DNA of 64,000 nt. It comes from Haladaptatus paucihalophilus DX253. GTDB taxonomy: Archaea; Halobacteriota; Halobacteria; Halobacteriales; Haladaptataceae. How positions within the stretch are numbered: position 1 is the stretch's first letter; every line of letters begins with the position of its first letter. This document shows positions 34,459 through 43,504 of this stretch, in pieces. The translations under genes and the position numbers were made by a program. The notes under the pieces are model-generated. The model did no database searches, was not told the DNA's origin, and worked only from the letters and a program-made list of their open reading frames with translations. The stretch spans positions 1,086,962 to 1,150,961 of the forward strand of contig NZ_AQXI01000001.1 of NCBI RefSeq assembly GCF_000376445.1. Direction: 5' to 3'.

Positions 34459-34468
34459 TTTATATAAT
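34459..34468 (+). promoter_or_regulatory. TATA box of orc1/cdc6
   Basis: TTTATATAAT, 25-34 bases before ATG 34493, implying a leaderless transcript; it abuts the last ORB-like repeat. Confidence 0.7.
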
Positions 34469-34492
34469 CTCTCCCGACATACGATTCTATAG

Positions 34493-35722
34493 ATGTCCGA
34501 GTCAGTGGACTATTTCGGAGACGATACGGCAATCTTCAACGACAAGGAGCTTCTGCAAGTCTCACACCTCCCCGACGGCGACCGAATCATCGGCCGTGAA
34601 GACGAACTGCGACGGCTCGGTACCGCGCTCCGTCCCGCGCTGAACGGGAACACCCCCAACAACATCTTTCTCTACGGGAAGACCGGCACCGGAAAATCCC
34701 TCTGCACGAAATTCATCAGCCGCCAGATGATGCAACGCGCCGGTCGAAACGACGTCAACGCGGGTTTCGCCTACATCGACTGCCTGCAGGATTCGACCGA
34801 GACGCAGGTCGTCCAATCCATCGCCGCGCAACTCAACGACGAGGAACGGAGCGGGACGACCATTCCCGAGCAGGGAATCAGTACCTCGATGTACTACAAC
34901 CGACTGTGGACCGTCCTCGAAAGCATGTACGACGTCGCCATCATCATCCTCGACGAGGTGGACAAACTCGAAGGAATCGGCGACAAGAGCGGCGACACCG
35001 CCGGGGATAACCTCCTGATGAATCTCTCGCGCGCGAACGAGGCCGGGAAGATAGACGACTGTAACCTCGGCGTCATCGGCATCTCGAACAAGATACGGTA
35101 CAAGGACGAACTGAACGAGCGCGTGAAAAGCAGCCTCTGTGAACGCGATTACGTCTTTCCGCCGTACGACGCCACGCAACTCCGAGAAATCCTCGAATCG
35201 CGGCGCGACGCCTTCGTCGATGGCGTCCTCGAAACTGACGTAATTCCGAAGGTCGCCGCGCTGGCGGCACGAGAACACGGCGACGCCCGCAAAGCGATAG
35301 ACGTACTCCGGTTCGCTGGCGAAGTCGCGGAAGAGGAACGCGAATCGGTGGTCCGGGACGAACACGTCGACGTCGCACAGGACCGCGAAGGAGCGAACCG
35401 CATCTCGGAGCTCATCTCCAAGCAGCCACCGCACGCGCGCTACGTGCTGCTCGCGCTCGCCTCGCAGGTCCAACAGTCGAACGAGGAGGACCCCGAGATT
35501 CCGAACAAAGTCGTCCAGCACTCCTACCGCCAAATCTGTGAACAGATGGACTCCGAACCCCTGAAGGAACGACGCGTCAGGGATTTGCTCACCGAGTTGG
35601 AGTTCCTCGACCTCATCAAACAGGACCAGCGAGGACGCGGGAGGGGAAAGGGCAAACACACGGTAAACAGCCTGTACGACGAGCCAAAACTGGTCATTCA
35701 GGCGTGTCAGAACGATTTTTGA
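34493..35722 (+). CDS. orc1: Orc1/Cdc6 replication initiator
   Basis: 409 aa AAA+ protein. Walker A is YGKTGTGKS (residues 61-69), Walker B IIILDEVDKLE (Asp154, Glu155), sensor-1 GVIGISNK and the sensor-2 region RFAGEVAEEERE. A C-terminal winged helix (about 310-400, SYRQICEQM ... RVRDLLTELEFLDLIKQDQRGRGRGK) binds ORB DNA. It is encoded directly next to its own ORB-like repeats. Which of the several haloarchaeal Orc types it is cannot be told from here. Confidence 0.96.
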   Translation: MSESVDYFGDDTAIFNDKELLQVSHLPDGDRIIGREDELRRLGTALRPALNGNTPNNIFLYGKTGTGKSLCTKFISRQMMQRAGRNDVNAGFAYIDCLQDSTETQVVQSIAAQLNDEERSGTTIPEQGISTSMYYNRLWTVLESMYDVAIIILDEVDKLEGIGDKSGDTAGDNLLMNLSRANEAGKIDDCNLGVIGISNKIRYKDELNERVKSSLCERDYVFPPYDATQLREILESRRDAFVDGVLETDVIPKVAALAAREHGDARKAIDVLRFAGEVAEEERESVVRDEHVDVAQDREGANRISELISKQPPHARYVLLALASQVQQSNEEDPEIPNKVVQHSYRQICEQMDSEPLKERRVRDLLTELEFLDLIKQDQRGRGRGKGKHTVNSLYDEPKLVIQACQNDF

Positions 35723-35738
35723 GGCGCAAGCGCGCCCG

Positions 35739-35879
35739 ATGACTCATCGGAACGAACGACGAATTCGGCGGACGATCGATGATACTCCGGTCGATGACAT
35801 TCCGGATTTGGCCGATGCTTCGATAGCTCGTATCGAACGCCGCGTCACGACCGAATACGCGCGGAACACCGGTACGTGA
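35739..35879 (+). CDS. Possible 46-residue protein after orc1
   Basis: MTHRNERRIRRTIDDTPVDD then IPDLADASIARIERRVTTEYARNTGT. The helix-forming, charged pattern resembles haloarchaeal microproteins, but codon bias is weak. It starts 17 bases after the orc1 stop. Low confidence; could be non-coding. Confidence 0.33.
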   Translation: MTHRNERRIRRTIDDTPVDDIPDLADASIARIERRVTTEYARNTGT

Positions 35880-36016
35880 GGCATGCGTGAGGCAAGAATG
35901 CAGCGTCCGGCCGTGTCCGACCCCGATCATTTTGTATCGTGCTATGTGGTTTATTTCTCGTGAGGGTACCGGATACCCAGCCACGGTTTGATACCATCTC
36001 GCGTCGAACGGCTATC

Positions 36017-37021
36017 ATGACCCGCGCCCAGGAGTTAGTCGAGTATCTCGCGGGGGTCGACTCGCTCGCGGTCGTCTGCCACGACAACCCCGACCCGGAC
36101 TGCATCGCCAGTGCGCTCGCGCTCTCGATCATCGCCGAGTCGAGCGGTGTCGACACCGTAGAACTCTTCTACGGGGGTGCGATTTCCCACCAGCAGAACC
36201 GGGCGTTCGTCAACCTGCTTCACGTCGAGTTGGACCACCTCGATACGTTCGACCCCGAGGAGTTCGACCGCGTTGCCTTCGTCGACCACTCGACACCGGC
36301 GGGACATACGGAACTCGACTCAGTGAAACCCGATATCGTCATCGACCACCACTCCACGGAGAACCCGACAGCCGAGTTCGTCGACGTGCGCAAGGATTAC
36401 GGCGCGACCGCGACCATCCTCATCGAGTATTTGCGCGACCTCGACATCGGAGTCAATGTTCAACTCGGGTCGGCGCTGTTGTTCGCCCTCCATCGGGAAC
36501 GGATCGACTTCATCCGTAATCCGACGCCCCACGAGTACGAGGCCGCACTCTACGTCTGTCGGGATGCGGACCTCGACCTGCTCGAAGAGCTGTACGGTGC
36601 GGCGTTTTCCCCGGCGACGGTCGACGCGATCGGCGAGGCGATTCGCAATCGCGTCCAACGAGGGGCGACGCTCGCCACTTCGGCCGGGCGAACGAGCGAG
36701 CGCGACGCGCTCGCTCAAGCCGCGGACTACCTCCTCAACGTCGAAGGGGTAGATACGGTGCTCGTGTTCGGCGTCGTCAACGGGTCCGTGGAGATGAGTG
36801 CGCGGTCCATCGACCCCCGGGTTCACGCGGGCAACGTCCTCCAGCAGGCGTTCGGCGACGTCGGAAGCGCGGGTGGCCACGCTGACATGGCCGGGGCACA
36901 GATTCCGCTCGGCCTGTTCGCCGATTCGGATGCCGACGACGAGAAGCTCGTCCAGTTCGCGTCCCGGCGCGTGTTACACCGGTTTTTCGACGCCCTGCAT
37001 CTCGAACGCGGGGAGGACTAG
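36017..37021 (+). CDS. DHH-family phosphoesterase, intact active site
   Basis: 334 aa. All motifs are present: DNPDPDCIAS (motif I), VDHS (II), VIDHHSTENP (DHH, III), and the DHHA1-type end with VHAGNVLQQAFGDVGSAGGHADMAGAQIP. Such archaeal enzymes act on short oligonucleotides or cyclic dinucleotide products (nanoRNase/pAp-phosphatase type). The contrast with the degenerate DHH protein at 22.7 kb is notable. ATG 36017 fits the family start; the frame extends to 35939. Confidence 0.92.
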   Translation: MTRAQELVEYLAGVDSLAVVCHDNPDPDCIASALALSIIAESSGVDTVELFYGGAISHQQNRAFVNLLHVELDHLDTFDPEEFDRVAFVDHSTPAGHTELDSVKPDIVIDHHSTENPTAEFVDVRKDYGATATILIEYLRDLDIGVNVQLGSALLFALHRERIDFIRNPTPHEYEAALYVCRDADLDLLEELYGAAFSPATVDAIGEAIRNRVQRGATLATSAGRTSERDALAQAADYLLNVEGVDTVLVFGVVNGSVEMSARSIDPRVHAGNVLQQAFGDVGSAGGHADMAGAQIPLGLFADSDADDEKLVQFASRRVLHRFFDALHLERGED

Positions 37022-37069
37022 CCGGGTGAAACCAGTATCTTCAACTTCGTCAGTCACGGAGAAGCACGT

Positions 37070-37237
37070 ATGAGCCTCGAAATGCAGCACGACTGCCCGG
37101 AGTGCGGAAGCGAACAGACGTTCTGGCGGAGCGCGAGCACGAACCTCCACCTCGGCGAGAAGACGAAGTGGCGCTGCTCGGAATGTGATTTCGGACTCGT
37201 CCGCATCGACGGCGACATCGACTCCGCGTCGGCATAA
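37070..37237 (+). CDS. Zinc beta-ribbon protein (DUF7838-like), 55 aa
   Basis: MSLEMQHDCPECGSEQTFWR ... KWRCSECDFGLVRIDGDID: two CxxC knuckles flank the conserved STNLHLGEKTKW segment. I recall this as the haloarchaeal DUF7838 putative zinc-ribbon family. It starts 48 bases after the DHH gene, so possibly co-transcribed. Confidence 0.78.
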   Translation: MSLEMQHDCPECGSEQTFWRSASTNLHLGEKTKWRCSECDFGLVRIDGDIDSASA

Positions 37238-37296
37238 TTCGGCCCGAATCTCGATTTTCGCACCGATTTCTCCCCGTTCAGTGGCGACTCTCCTCA

Positions 37297-37348
37297 TCGG
37301 TCGAAAGAGAATTTCCTCTCGGTCGAAAGAGAATTTCCTCTCGGTCGA
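37297..37348. repeat. 22-bp tandem repeat, 2.4 copies
   Basis: The block beginning TCGGTCGAAAGAGAATTTCC is repeated exactly at 37297-37318 and 37319-37340, with eight bases of a third copy. It lies in the 320-base gene-free interval 37238-37557, which otherwise holds only two small hairpins. Confidence 0.85.
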
Positions 37349-37462
37349 GGAATCCAATTTTCACACGCGGCGGTGGTTCACACTGATGACTCATGCTGGT
37401 GGCTCGCGCTGATGAGCAACCGCTCCACTTTGTGATGGCGTCCAGCCCAGCGAGGCCCCGCC

Positions 37463-37499
37463 CTCCCGCTTAACGGGAGCTCACCGCTGAACGACGGTG
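37463..37499. repeat. Two adjacent hairpins
   Basis: CTCCCG/CGGGAG (37463-37468, 37474-37479) is followed by CACCG/CGGTG (37482-37486, 37495-37499). They could terminate transcripts or be remnants of a mobile element end, but no transposase fragment is visible. The second has the loop CTGAACGA and the tail CGGTGT, loosely like the 30.4-kb array. Confidence 0.35.
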
Positions 37500-37557
37500 T
37501 TCCACGTCGCTCGGCTCGTAACTGATAAACTGAATTCAGATATACGAAATCGGCGTT

Positions 37558-38025
37558 TCACGCCAACACCGCCGATACGATTCGCGTCAGTGGGAGCCAC
37601 GATACGCGACGAACACGGTCGGGTCGTCCATGGCCGTCGGCGGCGACGAGTTCAGTCAACGTCGCTAGCGCGGACGGGAGGGTATCGAGTTCCAGATAGT
37701 CGACGACAGTGTACGGAACCCACACCAAATCGAACGTCCGGTCGAGTTCGATGTCGGGGAGCGCACCCACGCGAAAGGTCGCCGACGATTTCTCGCGTGC
37801 ACGGTCGAGCATCGCCGCGTTCGGGTCGATACCAAGCACGTCGAAGCCGGACCGCTGGAGCAGTCGGCTGTGATTGCCGGTGCCACAGCCGACGGCGAGT
37901 GCCGAACCGCCGTCGTTTCCGTGCTCCCGGAAGCGGTCGAGGACGAACTCGACTTCAGCCTCGTAGTCCTTGTGTTGGTAGAGAATATCGTAAGCGCGCG
38001 GGTTTCGGTAGAGTGCTTGGTCCAT
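37558..38025 (-). pseudogene. Truncated class I SAM methyltransferase
   Basis: 155 aa: MDQALYRNPRAYDILYQHKD, then the SAM motif ALAVGCGTGNHSRLLQRSGFDVLGIDPN and VWVPYTVVDYLELDTLPSALATLTELV. Related enzymes run to about 240 residues; here after LVAADG the frame changes to an arginine-rich tail (HGRPDRVRRVSW) and stops. A short fragment in another frame (MDDPTVFVAYRGSH) looks like residual methyltransferase sequence. A broken or shortened gene is likely. Confidence 0.55.
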
Positions 38026-38101
38026 CCGTTACATTTGGAATTCTCTCCTCGGCTGGTATAGTTATCAATCCGACAGATTCGACTGCACGAGAAATGATTT
38101 G

Positions 38102-38578
38102 CTACCGTTCGCAGACCATGGACGCGTTGTACTGTCCAACCTGCCTTCCGTCGTCGTAGAGCTTAACCTGCAATTGTCCGGCGAGAGGGGCCGTTCCCAC
38201 GGGTCGCCCGAAGCCACTCACATTCTCCCCGTCCAATACCGACGACCGGGCTTCGAACAGTCGGCTACTGTCCAGCGTCACGTCGAGGTTCGAGACGTTC
38301 GCGGTCGCATTCCACTGCGTCATGACGATGACCTCCCTGTCGTCCCGGTGCATCGTCGGTCGAACGGCGACGATGCTACCGTCCTTCGTTTCGTTCGTGA
38401 CGGTACAGGTTTTCGTCGGGAGTGTCGTCGTGGAAGTAGTACGGTTCGAAACCACGGTGTCGACCGTCGTTCGACTGGTCGGAGCGTGAGTCGTCGAAGA
38501 CGGGTCAGTGGCCATGCCGTTACAGCCAGCGAGAAGCAAGAGGAGGACGAGACAAAACGGTTTCAGGATTTCGTTCAC
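38102..38578 (-). CDS. Putative lipoprotein, 158 aa
   Basis: A short charged start, hydrophobic KPFCLVLLLLLAGCNG and a lipobox LAGC (Cys19) indicate lipid anchoring after signal-peptidase cleavage. The mature part has a Thr/Ser-rich linker (about 25-55) and a beta-rich domain (TCTVTNETKDGSIVAVRPTM ... VTLDSSRLF). Function unknown; likely cell-surface. Confidence 0.7.
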   Translation of the reverse strand: MNEILKPFCLVLLLLLAGCNGMATDPSSTTHAPTSRTTVDTVVSNRTTSTTTLPTKTCTVTNETKDGSIVAVRPTMHRDDREVIVMTQWNATANVSNLDVTLDSSRLFEARSSVLDGENVSGFGRPVGTAPLAGQLQVKLYDDGRQVGQYNASMVCER

Positions 38579-38664
38579 CTCTCAACCGAGGTGGAAACGA
38601 ACGATACGCGTTGTGATACGTGACGACGCCGGACCGACTTGTGATACGAAGCGAGTCGAGGGAA

Positions 38665-40086
38665 TTAGTCGTCCAGCGAGTGCCAGGAGAGGCGGAGGTT
38701 CCGCGCGGCGCTCGCTTGGTCGATGCGCTTCGCGGTCGTCTTTTGCGGTGCGGCTTCGAGCGTCTCGTCGTCCTCCGCGATGACGGCGTTGAACGCGTCC
38801 GCGAGTTCGTCCAGCGTCTCGCGGTTTTCTATCTCCGTCGGTTCGGTCATCAGGGCCTCGGAGACGATTTCGGGCCACTTCGTCGTTGGCGGATGGACAC
38901 CGTAGTCGAGCATCCGTTTCGCCACGTCGGCGGCGTCTTGGTCGCCCGCGCTGGCGACGAACTCGTGATGGAAGGGGGAGAACGGCACGTCGTACTCTAT
39001 CTGCGAGGCGAGGTAATTCGCGTTGAGGACCGCCTTCGCGCTGGCGTCCGAGAGGCCTTCGTCGCCGAGGCGGGCGATGTATGCGTAGGTCTTGATCAAC
39101 ACGAGCCAGTTGCCCGTGAAGCCGTGGACCTTCCCGATGGTTCGCTCGGGGTCGAACCGCTCGTACGTTCCGTTCATCTTCTTGACCCGCGGTGCGGGCA
39201 GGAACTCTGCCAGCTTTTCGCGGACGCCGATGGGTCCGGCACCGGGGCCGCCGCCGCCGTGCGGCGTGGCGAACGTCTTGTGGACGTTGTAGTGCATGAT
39301 GTCGAAGCCCATGTCGCCGGGGCGGGCGCGTCCGAGCAAGGCGTTCAGGTTCGCCCCGTCGTAGTAGAGCAGGCCGCCCGCTTCGTGGACGATTTCGGCG
39401 ATTCGTTCGATATCGCGCTCGAACAACCCGAGCGTGTTGGGGTTCGTGAGCATGAACAGCGCGGTGCTGTCACCGACCGCGGCTTCCAAGGCTTCGATAT
39501 CGACGCGGCCGTCGTCCGCGCTCGGGAGTTCGACCACGTCGTACCCGCCGAGCGCCGCGCTCGCGGGATTGGTTCCGTGGGCGCTGTCCGGGACGATGAT
39601 TTCCGTCCGCTGGTCGCCCTCACCGTTCGCCTCGTGGAAGGCTTTCGCCACGAGGATGCCGGTAAACTCGCCCGCCGCGCCCGCCGGGGGTTGGAGGCTG
39701 ACCGCATCCATCCCGCCGATTCGGGCGAGGTAGTCCTGCAATCCGTAGAGGAGTTCGAGGGTGCCCTGCACGCTCCCCTCGGAGCGGTCGGGATGGACAC
39801 TCGCGCCGGGGAGCGCCGCCACGTCCTCGGTGAACTTCGGATTGTACTTCATCGTACAGGAACCGAGCGGGTACGGTCCGCTGTCGATGCCGTAGTTCAT
39901 CTGGCTCAACCGGGTGTAGTGGCGCGCCAGTTCGGGTTCGGACAGTTCGGGCAGGTCGAGACTGTCGCGGGTCAACTCGTCGGGGAGCGCGGCCTCGATT
40001 TCGACCTCAGCGCCGTCCTTCTCGGAAAGGAGGGGCTCGTACAGGTCGTCCTCGTCGTGTTCCCACTTCGCTTGTGTATAGTTCAT
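38665..40086 (-). CDS. gcvPB: Glycine dehydrogenase (decarboxylating) subunit 2
   Basis: 473 aa beta half of the split P-protein, which decarboxylates glycine. The PLP lysine is Lys270 in MHYNVHKTFATPHGGGGPG, and the substrate motif PLGSCTMKYNP is present. Its ATG overlaps the gcvPA stop (ATGA, one base), so the two subunits are translationally coupled. Confidence 0.96.
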   Translation of the reverse strand: MNYTQAKWEHDEDDLYEPLLSEKDGAEVEIEAALPDELTRDSLDLPELSEPELARHYTRLSQMNYGIDSGPYPLGSCTMKYNPKFTEDVAALPGASVHPDRSEGSVQGTLELLYGLQDYLARIGGMDAVSLQPPAGAAGEFTGILVAKAFHEANGEGDQRTEIIVPDSAHGTNPASAALGGYDVVELPSADDGRVDIEALEAAVGDSTALFMLTNPNTLGLFERDIERIAEIVHEAGGLLYYDGANLNALLGRARPGDMGFDIMHYNVHKTFATPHGGGGPGAGPIGVREKLAEFLPAPRVKKMNGTYERFDPERTIGKVHGFTGNWLVLIKTYAYIARLGDEGLSDASAKAVLNANYLASQIEYDVPFSPFHHEFVASAGDQDAADVAKRMLDYGVHPPTTKWPEIVSEALMTEPTEIENRETLDELADAFNAVIAEDDETLEAAPQKTTAKRIDQASAARNLRLSWHSLDD

Positions 40087-41426
40087 CAGATGGCCACCTC
40101 CGCAAACAGCGTGACGAACTCATCGACGGCGTGTTCGTTCACGTCGGTCACGCAGACCTGTACCTCGTGTTCGCCGACTTCGTGCACCGCGAAGCCGCGC
40201 TCCTCCAGATCCGCGACGATGGGGGGTGCGGGTTGGTCGGTGTGGGCGACGAATTCGCGGAAGTGGTGTCTGTCGTTGACCGGTGCCTGAACGCCGCTGA
40301 TGTCGTCCAGTCGCTGGGCGAGGTCGTCGGCCATCGTGACGCACTTTTCGGCCAGTTCGACCAACCCGGACGCGCCGAGGTACGCGATGTGGATGGCGGT
40401 TCGGAGGGCGACCCACGCCTGATTCGTACAGATGTTCGAGGTCGCACGCTCCCGGCGGATGTGCTGTTCGCGCGTCTGGAGCGTGAGCGTGAAAGCCCGG
40501 TTGCCGTCGCCGTCTTCGCTGACGCCGACGAGTCGGCCCGGGACCTGTCGGACGAACTCCTCGCGCGTGGCGAACAGTCCGAGACCCATACCGTAACTCG
40601 TCGGGAGGCCGAGCGCGGCCGCGTCGCCGACGACGATATCGGCACCCACCGCGGCGGGTTCCTGCAGTAGCGCCAGCGCTACGGGGTCGGTGCCGAGGCA
40701 GAACAGCGCGTCGTTGTCGTGTGCGAGGTCGCCGATTTCGGCGAGGTTCTCCTCGATGGTCCCCCGAGTCGTCGGGTTTTCGGCGTAGACGAGGACGGTC
40801 TCCTCGTCGATGGTCTCGGCGAGGGAGTCGATATCGGCGTTCGCGTCGTCCGTCGCGTACTCGTCCACGACGAGGCCCGGTCCGTCGGTGTAGTTTTCGA
40901 GGACGCTCCGGCGTTCGGGGAGGATAGAATCGGGGACGAGGACGCGGTTTCCGCTGGTCTGCCGGACGCGCGCGGCGAGCAGCGCCGACTCGGCCAACGC
41001 GGTTGCGTGGTCGTACATCGAAGCGTTGGCGATTTCGAGGCCGGTCAACTCGACCAGCATCGACTGATACTCGAACAGCGCCTGCAGGAACCCCTGCGTG
41101 ACTTCGGGTTGATACTGCGTGTACGAGGTCAGGAACTCCGATCGGTCCGCCAGGTGGTCCACCAGCGAGGGGACGTAGTGGCTGTAGTGGCCGCGACCCA
41201 GGAACTCCGTCAGGGTTCGGTTCTCGCCGAGCGTTCGCTGTAACTCTCGGCGGGTCGCCTGTTCGGTGCGCTTTTCGATGCCGAACTCGCCGTCGAAGCG
41301 AACCGGTTCGGGGATGTCGAAGAGGTCCTCGACGCTCTCGACGCCGACCGCATCGAGCATCGCCGCCGTCTCCTCGGCCGTGTGCGGTGCGTACGGGCTT
41401 CCCGTACTCGCCTTGCCTCCGGTCAT
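40086..41426 (-). CDS. gcvPA: Glycine dehydrogenase (decarboxylating) subunit 1
   Basis: 446 aa alpha half of the P-protein. Typical segments are [57 protein letters not shown] and [14 protein letters not shown]-like CATATTAAAA (minus strand, 41451-41460), 25-34 bases before the start, gives the gcvPA-gcvPB pair its own promoter, separate from gcvT-gcvH. Confidence 0.95.
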   Translation of the reverse strand: MTGGKASTGSPYAPHTAEETAAMLDAVGVESVEDLFDIPEPVRFDGEFGIEKRTEQATRRELQRTLGENRTLTEFLGRGHYSHYVPSLVDHLADRSEFLTSYTQYQPEVTQGFLQALFEYQSMLVELTGLEIANASMYDHATALAESALLAARVRQTSGNRVLVPDSILPERRSVLENYTDGPGLVVDEYATDDANADIDSLAETIDEETVLVYAENPTTRGTIEENLAEIGDLAHDNDALFCLGTDPVALALLQEPAAVGADIVVGDAAALGLPTSYGMGLGLFATREEFVRQVPGRLVGVSEDGDGNRAFTLTLQTREQHIRRERATSNICTNQAWVALRTAIHIAYLGASGLVELAEKCVTMADDLAQRLDDISGVQAPVNDRHHFREFVAHTDQPAPPIVADLEERGFAVHEVGEHEVQVCVTDVNEHAVDEFVTLFAEVAI

Positions 41427-41450
41427 TGCCTTCGGCTAGGGAGCGCACCC

Positions 41451-41460
41451 TTTTAATATG
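41451..41460 (-). promoter_or_regulatory. TATA box of gcvPA-gcvPB
   Basis: CATATTAAAA on the minus strand, at the expected distance from ATG 41426. The interval 41427-41706 is otherwise gene-free apart from inverted repeats at 41587-41643. Confidence 0.55.
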
Positions 41461-41586
41461 GGAGGAAAGCGTTCGCGCGAGTTGCACATCCGTGTACATA
41501 TTTGTGGCGTCGCCGCGACGAGAGGCGGAAAAGTATGCACGGAAACGCAAACTACTTGGTATCCTTCCCGGTTAGTTATTCGGGTT

Positions 41587-41643
41587 CCGCCGACGGCGGT
41601 CGCCCCGATTCTCCGTCGGCGGCGCCCGAATTACCGTCGGCGG
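41587..41643. repeat. Inverted/direct CCGTCGGCGG repeats between gcvH and gcvPA
   Basis: CCGCCGACGG (41587-41596) is inverted relative to CCGTCGGCGG at 41613-41622 and 41634-41643. Either downstream copy can pair with the first as a 10-bp stem. They lie 60-120 bases after the gcvH stop and may end the gcvT-gcvH transcript or form an alternative-hairpin switch ahead of gcvPA. Confidence 0.5.
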
Positions 41644-41706
41644 TCGCTCCGCTCTCGTCGTGAGGTAGTGCAGAAGAAAAACATCGAAACGGCTGCCGCC
41701 GAAACG

Positions 41707-42090
41707 CTACTCGATCTGCTCGCGGTACTCGTCCGCGGAGAGCAGGTCGTCCAGTTCACTCTCGTCGTCGAGTTCGACTTCGAGCATCCATCCGTCGCCG
41801 AACGGGTCGTCGTTGACGAGTTCCGGCGTATTCTCCAACTCGTCGTTGACGGCCGTGACGGTGCCCGAGACGGGCGAGTAGAGGTCGGAAACCGCTTTGA
41901 TGCTCTCGACGACGCCGAGGTTGCCTTCCTGTTCGAGTTCGTCGCCCTCCGACGGGAGTTCGACGAACACCACGTCGCCCAGTTCGTCCTGCGCGAAGTC
42001 GGTGATGCCGATTTTTCCGGTTCCGTCGTTCACTGCCACCCATTCGTGCGATTCAAGATAGTTCCGGTCTTCTGGTACTTCGAAGCTCAT
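41707..42090 (-). CDS. gcvH: Glycine cleavage H protein
   Basis: 127 aa lipoyl carrier that shuttles the aminomethyl group between P, T and L proteins. Lipoylation Lys65 lies in [18 protein letters not shown]. Its start overlaps the gcvT stop by four bases, so it is coupled to gcvT. Confidence 0.97.
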   Translation of the reverse strand: MSFEVPEDRNYLESHEWVAVNDGTGKIGITDFAQDELGDVVFVELPSEGDELEQEGNLGVVESIKAVSDLYSPVSGTVTAVNDELENTPELVNDDPFGDGWMLEVELDDESELDDLLSADEYREQIE

Positions 42091-43184
42091 TGTTTGTCTT
42101 TCAGAAACGGTGTGCTCTCAATCTTTGCCTTTTTCGACTGCCCGCGCACCATCACGCGGATGACGGTTCCGGGGTCGGCGTAGTCCGTCGGAACGTACCC
42201 CAATCCGATGGGTTCGCTAAGCGTCGGACTCATGGTCCCGCTCGTGACCGTCCCGATGATGGTGTCTTCGGTGCTCGTGATGTCGTAACCGTGTCGGGGG
42301 ACGCCCCTGTCCACGAGTCGGAAACCGACGAACGTCTCCTCGACGCCCTCCTCTTTCACGCGTTCGAGCGCATCACGGCCCACGAATTCGGTATCGAGTT
42401 TCACCGTGAAACCGACTTTGGCCTCGTAGGGGTTCCGCGGGTCGTCCTCGTAGTCGAAATCCTGTCCCGACAGGAGATAGCCCATCTCGGTCCGAAGGGT
42501 GTCGCGCGCGCCGAGTCCACAGGGCTGGCAGTCGAACGCGTCCCAAACGGTTTCCGCCTCGTCCGACGGCAGGATGAGTTCGAATCCGTCTTCACCCGTG
42601 TAACCGGTGCGGGCGACCCAGCACCGAACGCCCGCGACGCTCGCGTACATCGCTTCGAACTTCGAGAGGTCGGCGACCGACTCGTCCGCGGCCTCGTTCA
42701 CGGCGTCGGCGGCGTCCGGGCCTTGGACCGCGTACATCGCGTAGTCGTCCGTCGCGTTGCGGATTTCCGCGTCCATATCCCATTCGCTACGGAATCGCTT
42801 CCAGCGGTCGTGCATCATCTCGTCGTGACCGGCGTTCGGGATGAACAGGAACTCCGCGTCGTCGTCCTCCGAAAGTCGGTAGACAACGGTGTCGTCGATG
42901 ATGACGCCGTCCTCGTCGGTGATCATCGCGTACTGGGAGTCGCCGGGAGACAATTGGGTCACGTCGTTCGTCGTCAGTCGTTGCATGAGGCGCTCGGCAT
43001 CGGGTCCGCTGACCTCTATTTCCCCCATGTGGGAGACGTCGAAGATGCCGACGGAGTGCCGGACGCTCTCGTGTTCTTGCTTTATCGAATCGAACTCGAC
43101 GGGCATATCCCAGCCGCCGAACTCGGTGAACGTCGCGCCCCGCTCGTCGTGTCGGTCGCGCAACGGCGGTTTCCGAAGGGGCAT
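42087..43184 (-). CDS. gcvT: Glycine cleavage T protein (aminomethyltransferase)
   Basis: 365 aa. It releases ammonia from the H-bound intermediate and forms methylene-THF. Signatures are [54 protein letters not shown], and the folate-binding end [22 protein letters not shown]. First gene of the cluster gcvT-gcvH-(gap)-gcvPA-gcvPB; no L-protein gene is in the window. Confidence 0.96.
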   Translation of the reverse strand: MPLRKPPLRDRHDERGATFTEFGGWDMPVEFDSIKQEHESVRHSVGIFDVSHMGEIEVSGPDAERLMQRLTTNDVTQLSPGDSQYAMITDEDGVIIDDTVVYRLSEDDDAEFLFIPNAGHDEMMHDRWKRFRSEWDMDAEIRNATDDYAMYAVQGPDAADAVNEAADESVADLSKFEAMYASVAGVRCWVARTGYTGEDGFELILPSDEAETVWDAFDCQPCGLGARDTLRTEMGYLLSGQDFDYEDDPRNPYEAKVGFTVKLDTEFVGRDALERVKEEGVEETFVGFRLVDRGVPRHGYDITSTEDTIIGTVTSGTMSPTLSEPIGLGYVPTDYADPGTVIRVMVRGQSKKAKIESTPFLKDKQ

Positions 43185-43225
43185 ACCCGAACCCTCGAAG
43201 CGTAGTAAGTAATGCTTTGTTTTCT

Positions 43226-43244
43226 CCCCCGCGCCTGACGGGGG
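43226..43244. promoter_or_regulatory. Hairpin upstream of gcvT
   Basis: CCCCCG (43226-43231) and CGGGGG (43239-43244) form a 6-bp stem with a 7-base loop, 42-60 bases ahead of the gcvT start and 30 bases after the AbrB-type gene stop. It is either the end of that transcript or a gcvT leader element. Confidence 0.35.
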
Positions 43245-43272
43245 CGATTCAGGACCACACTCAGTGACGTTC

Positions 43273-43440
43273 TCACGCCGGTTCGACGACGATTTGGCCG
43301 TCCCGCTTCTTGAAGACGAGTCGGTCGCCTTCCTGTACCTCCTCGCCCGCTTCCTCGAACTCCTCTCGAACGGCCTTGATGAGGCTGATTCGCCAACGTT
43401 GCGTCACGGTCGTCGTCCCGAGTATCTGTTCGGACGTCAT
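43273..43440 (-). CDS. AbrB/SpoVT-type DNA-binding protein, 55 aa
   Basis: MTSEQILGTTTVTQRWRISL ... EVQEGDRLVFKKRDGQIVVEPA fits the swapped-hairpin AbrB fold: a strand-loop with WRISLIKAVREEF and a second strand LVFKKRDGQIVV. These proteins act as antitoxins or transition-state regulators. No toxin gene is next to it on this strand; the divergent 150-residue gene is the obvious partner candidate. The ORF is short but complete. Confidence 0.75.
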   Translation of the reverse strand: MTSEQILGTTTVTQRWRISLIKAVREEFEEAGEEVQEGDRLVFKKRDGQIVVEPA

Positions 43441-43488
43441 CTACTCCCCCCAAAACAATCGGTACCGTTATGGATTCTTAGCTATTTC

Positions 43489-43500
43489 GACTATATAGTC
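43489..43500. promoter_or_regulatory. 12-bp palindrome GACTATATAGTC in a divergent promoter
   Basis: Perfect palindrome with a second GACTATA eight bases further (43507-43513), between the AbrB-type gene and the 150-residue gene. It overlaps the likely TATA region, so an autoregulatory operator for the AbrB-type protein is plausible. Confidence 0.45.
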
Positions 43501-43504
43501 ACAT

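Larger units (their letters stand above)
33534..34492. other. Replication origin region, gene-free, with inverted and direct ORB-like repeats
   Basis: No credible gene in about 960 bases, which is exceptional for this window. Six 21-base repeats of the form TTACARCGGCAAY-n2/3-GGGGT occur: one reversed at 33675-33695 and five forward at 34239-34259, 34306-34326, 34350-34370, 34372-34392 and 34435-34455. The orc1/cdc6 gene starts at 34493. An AT-rich stretch (ACATATTTAAACAAAGCC, 34283-34300) between the first and second forward copies could be the unwinding element. This is the classical haloarchaeal origin layout. Confidence 0.8.
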
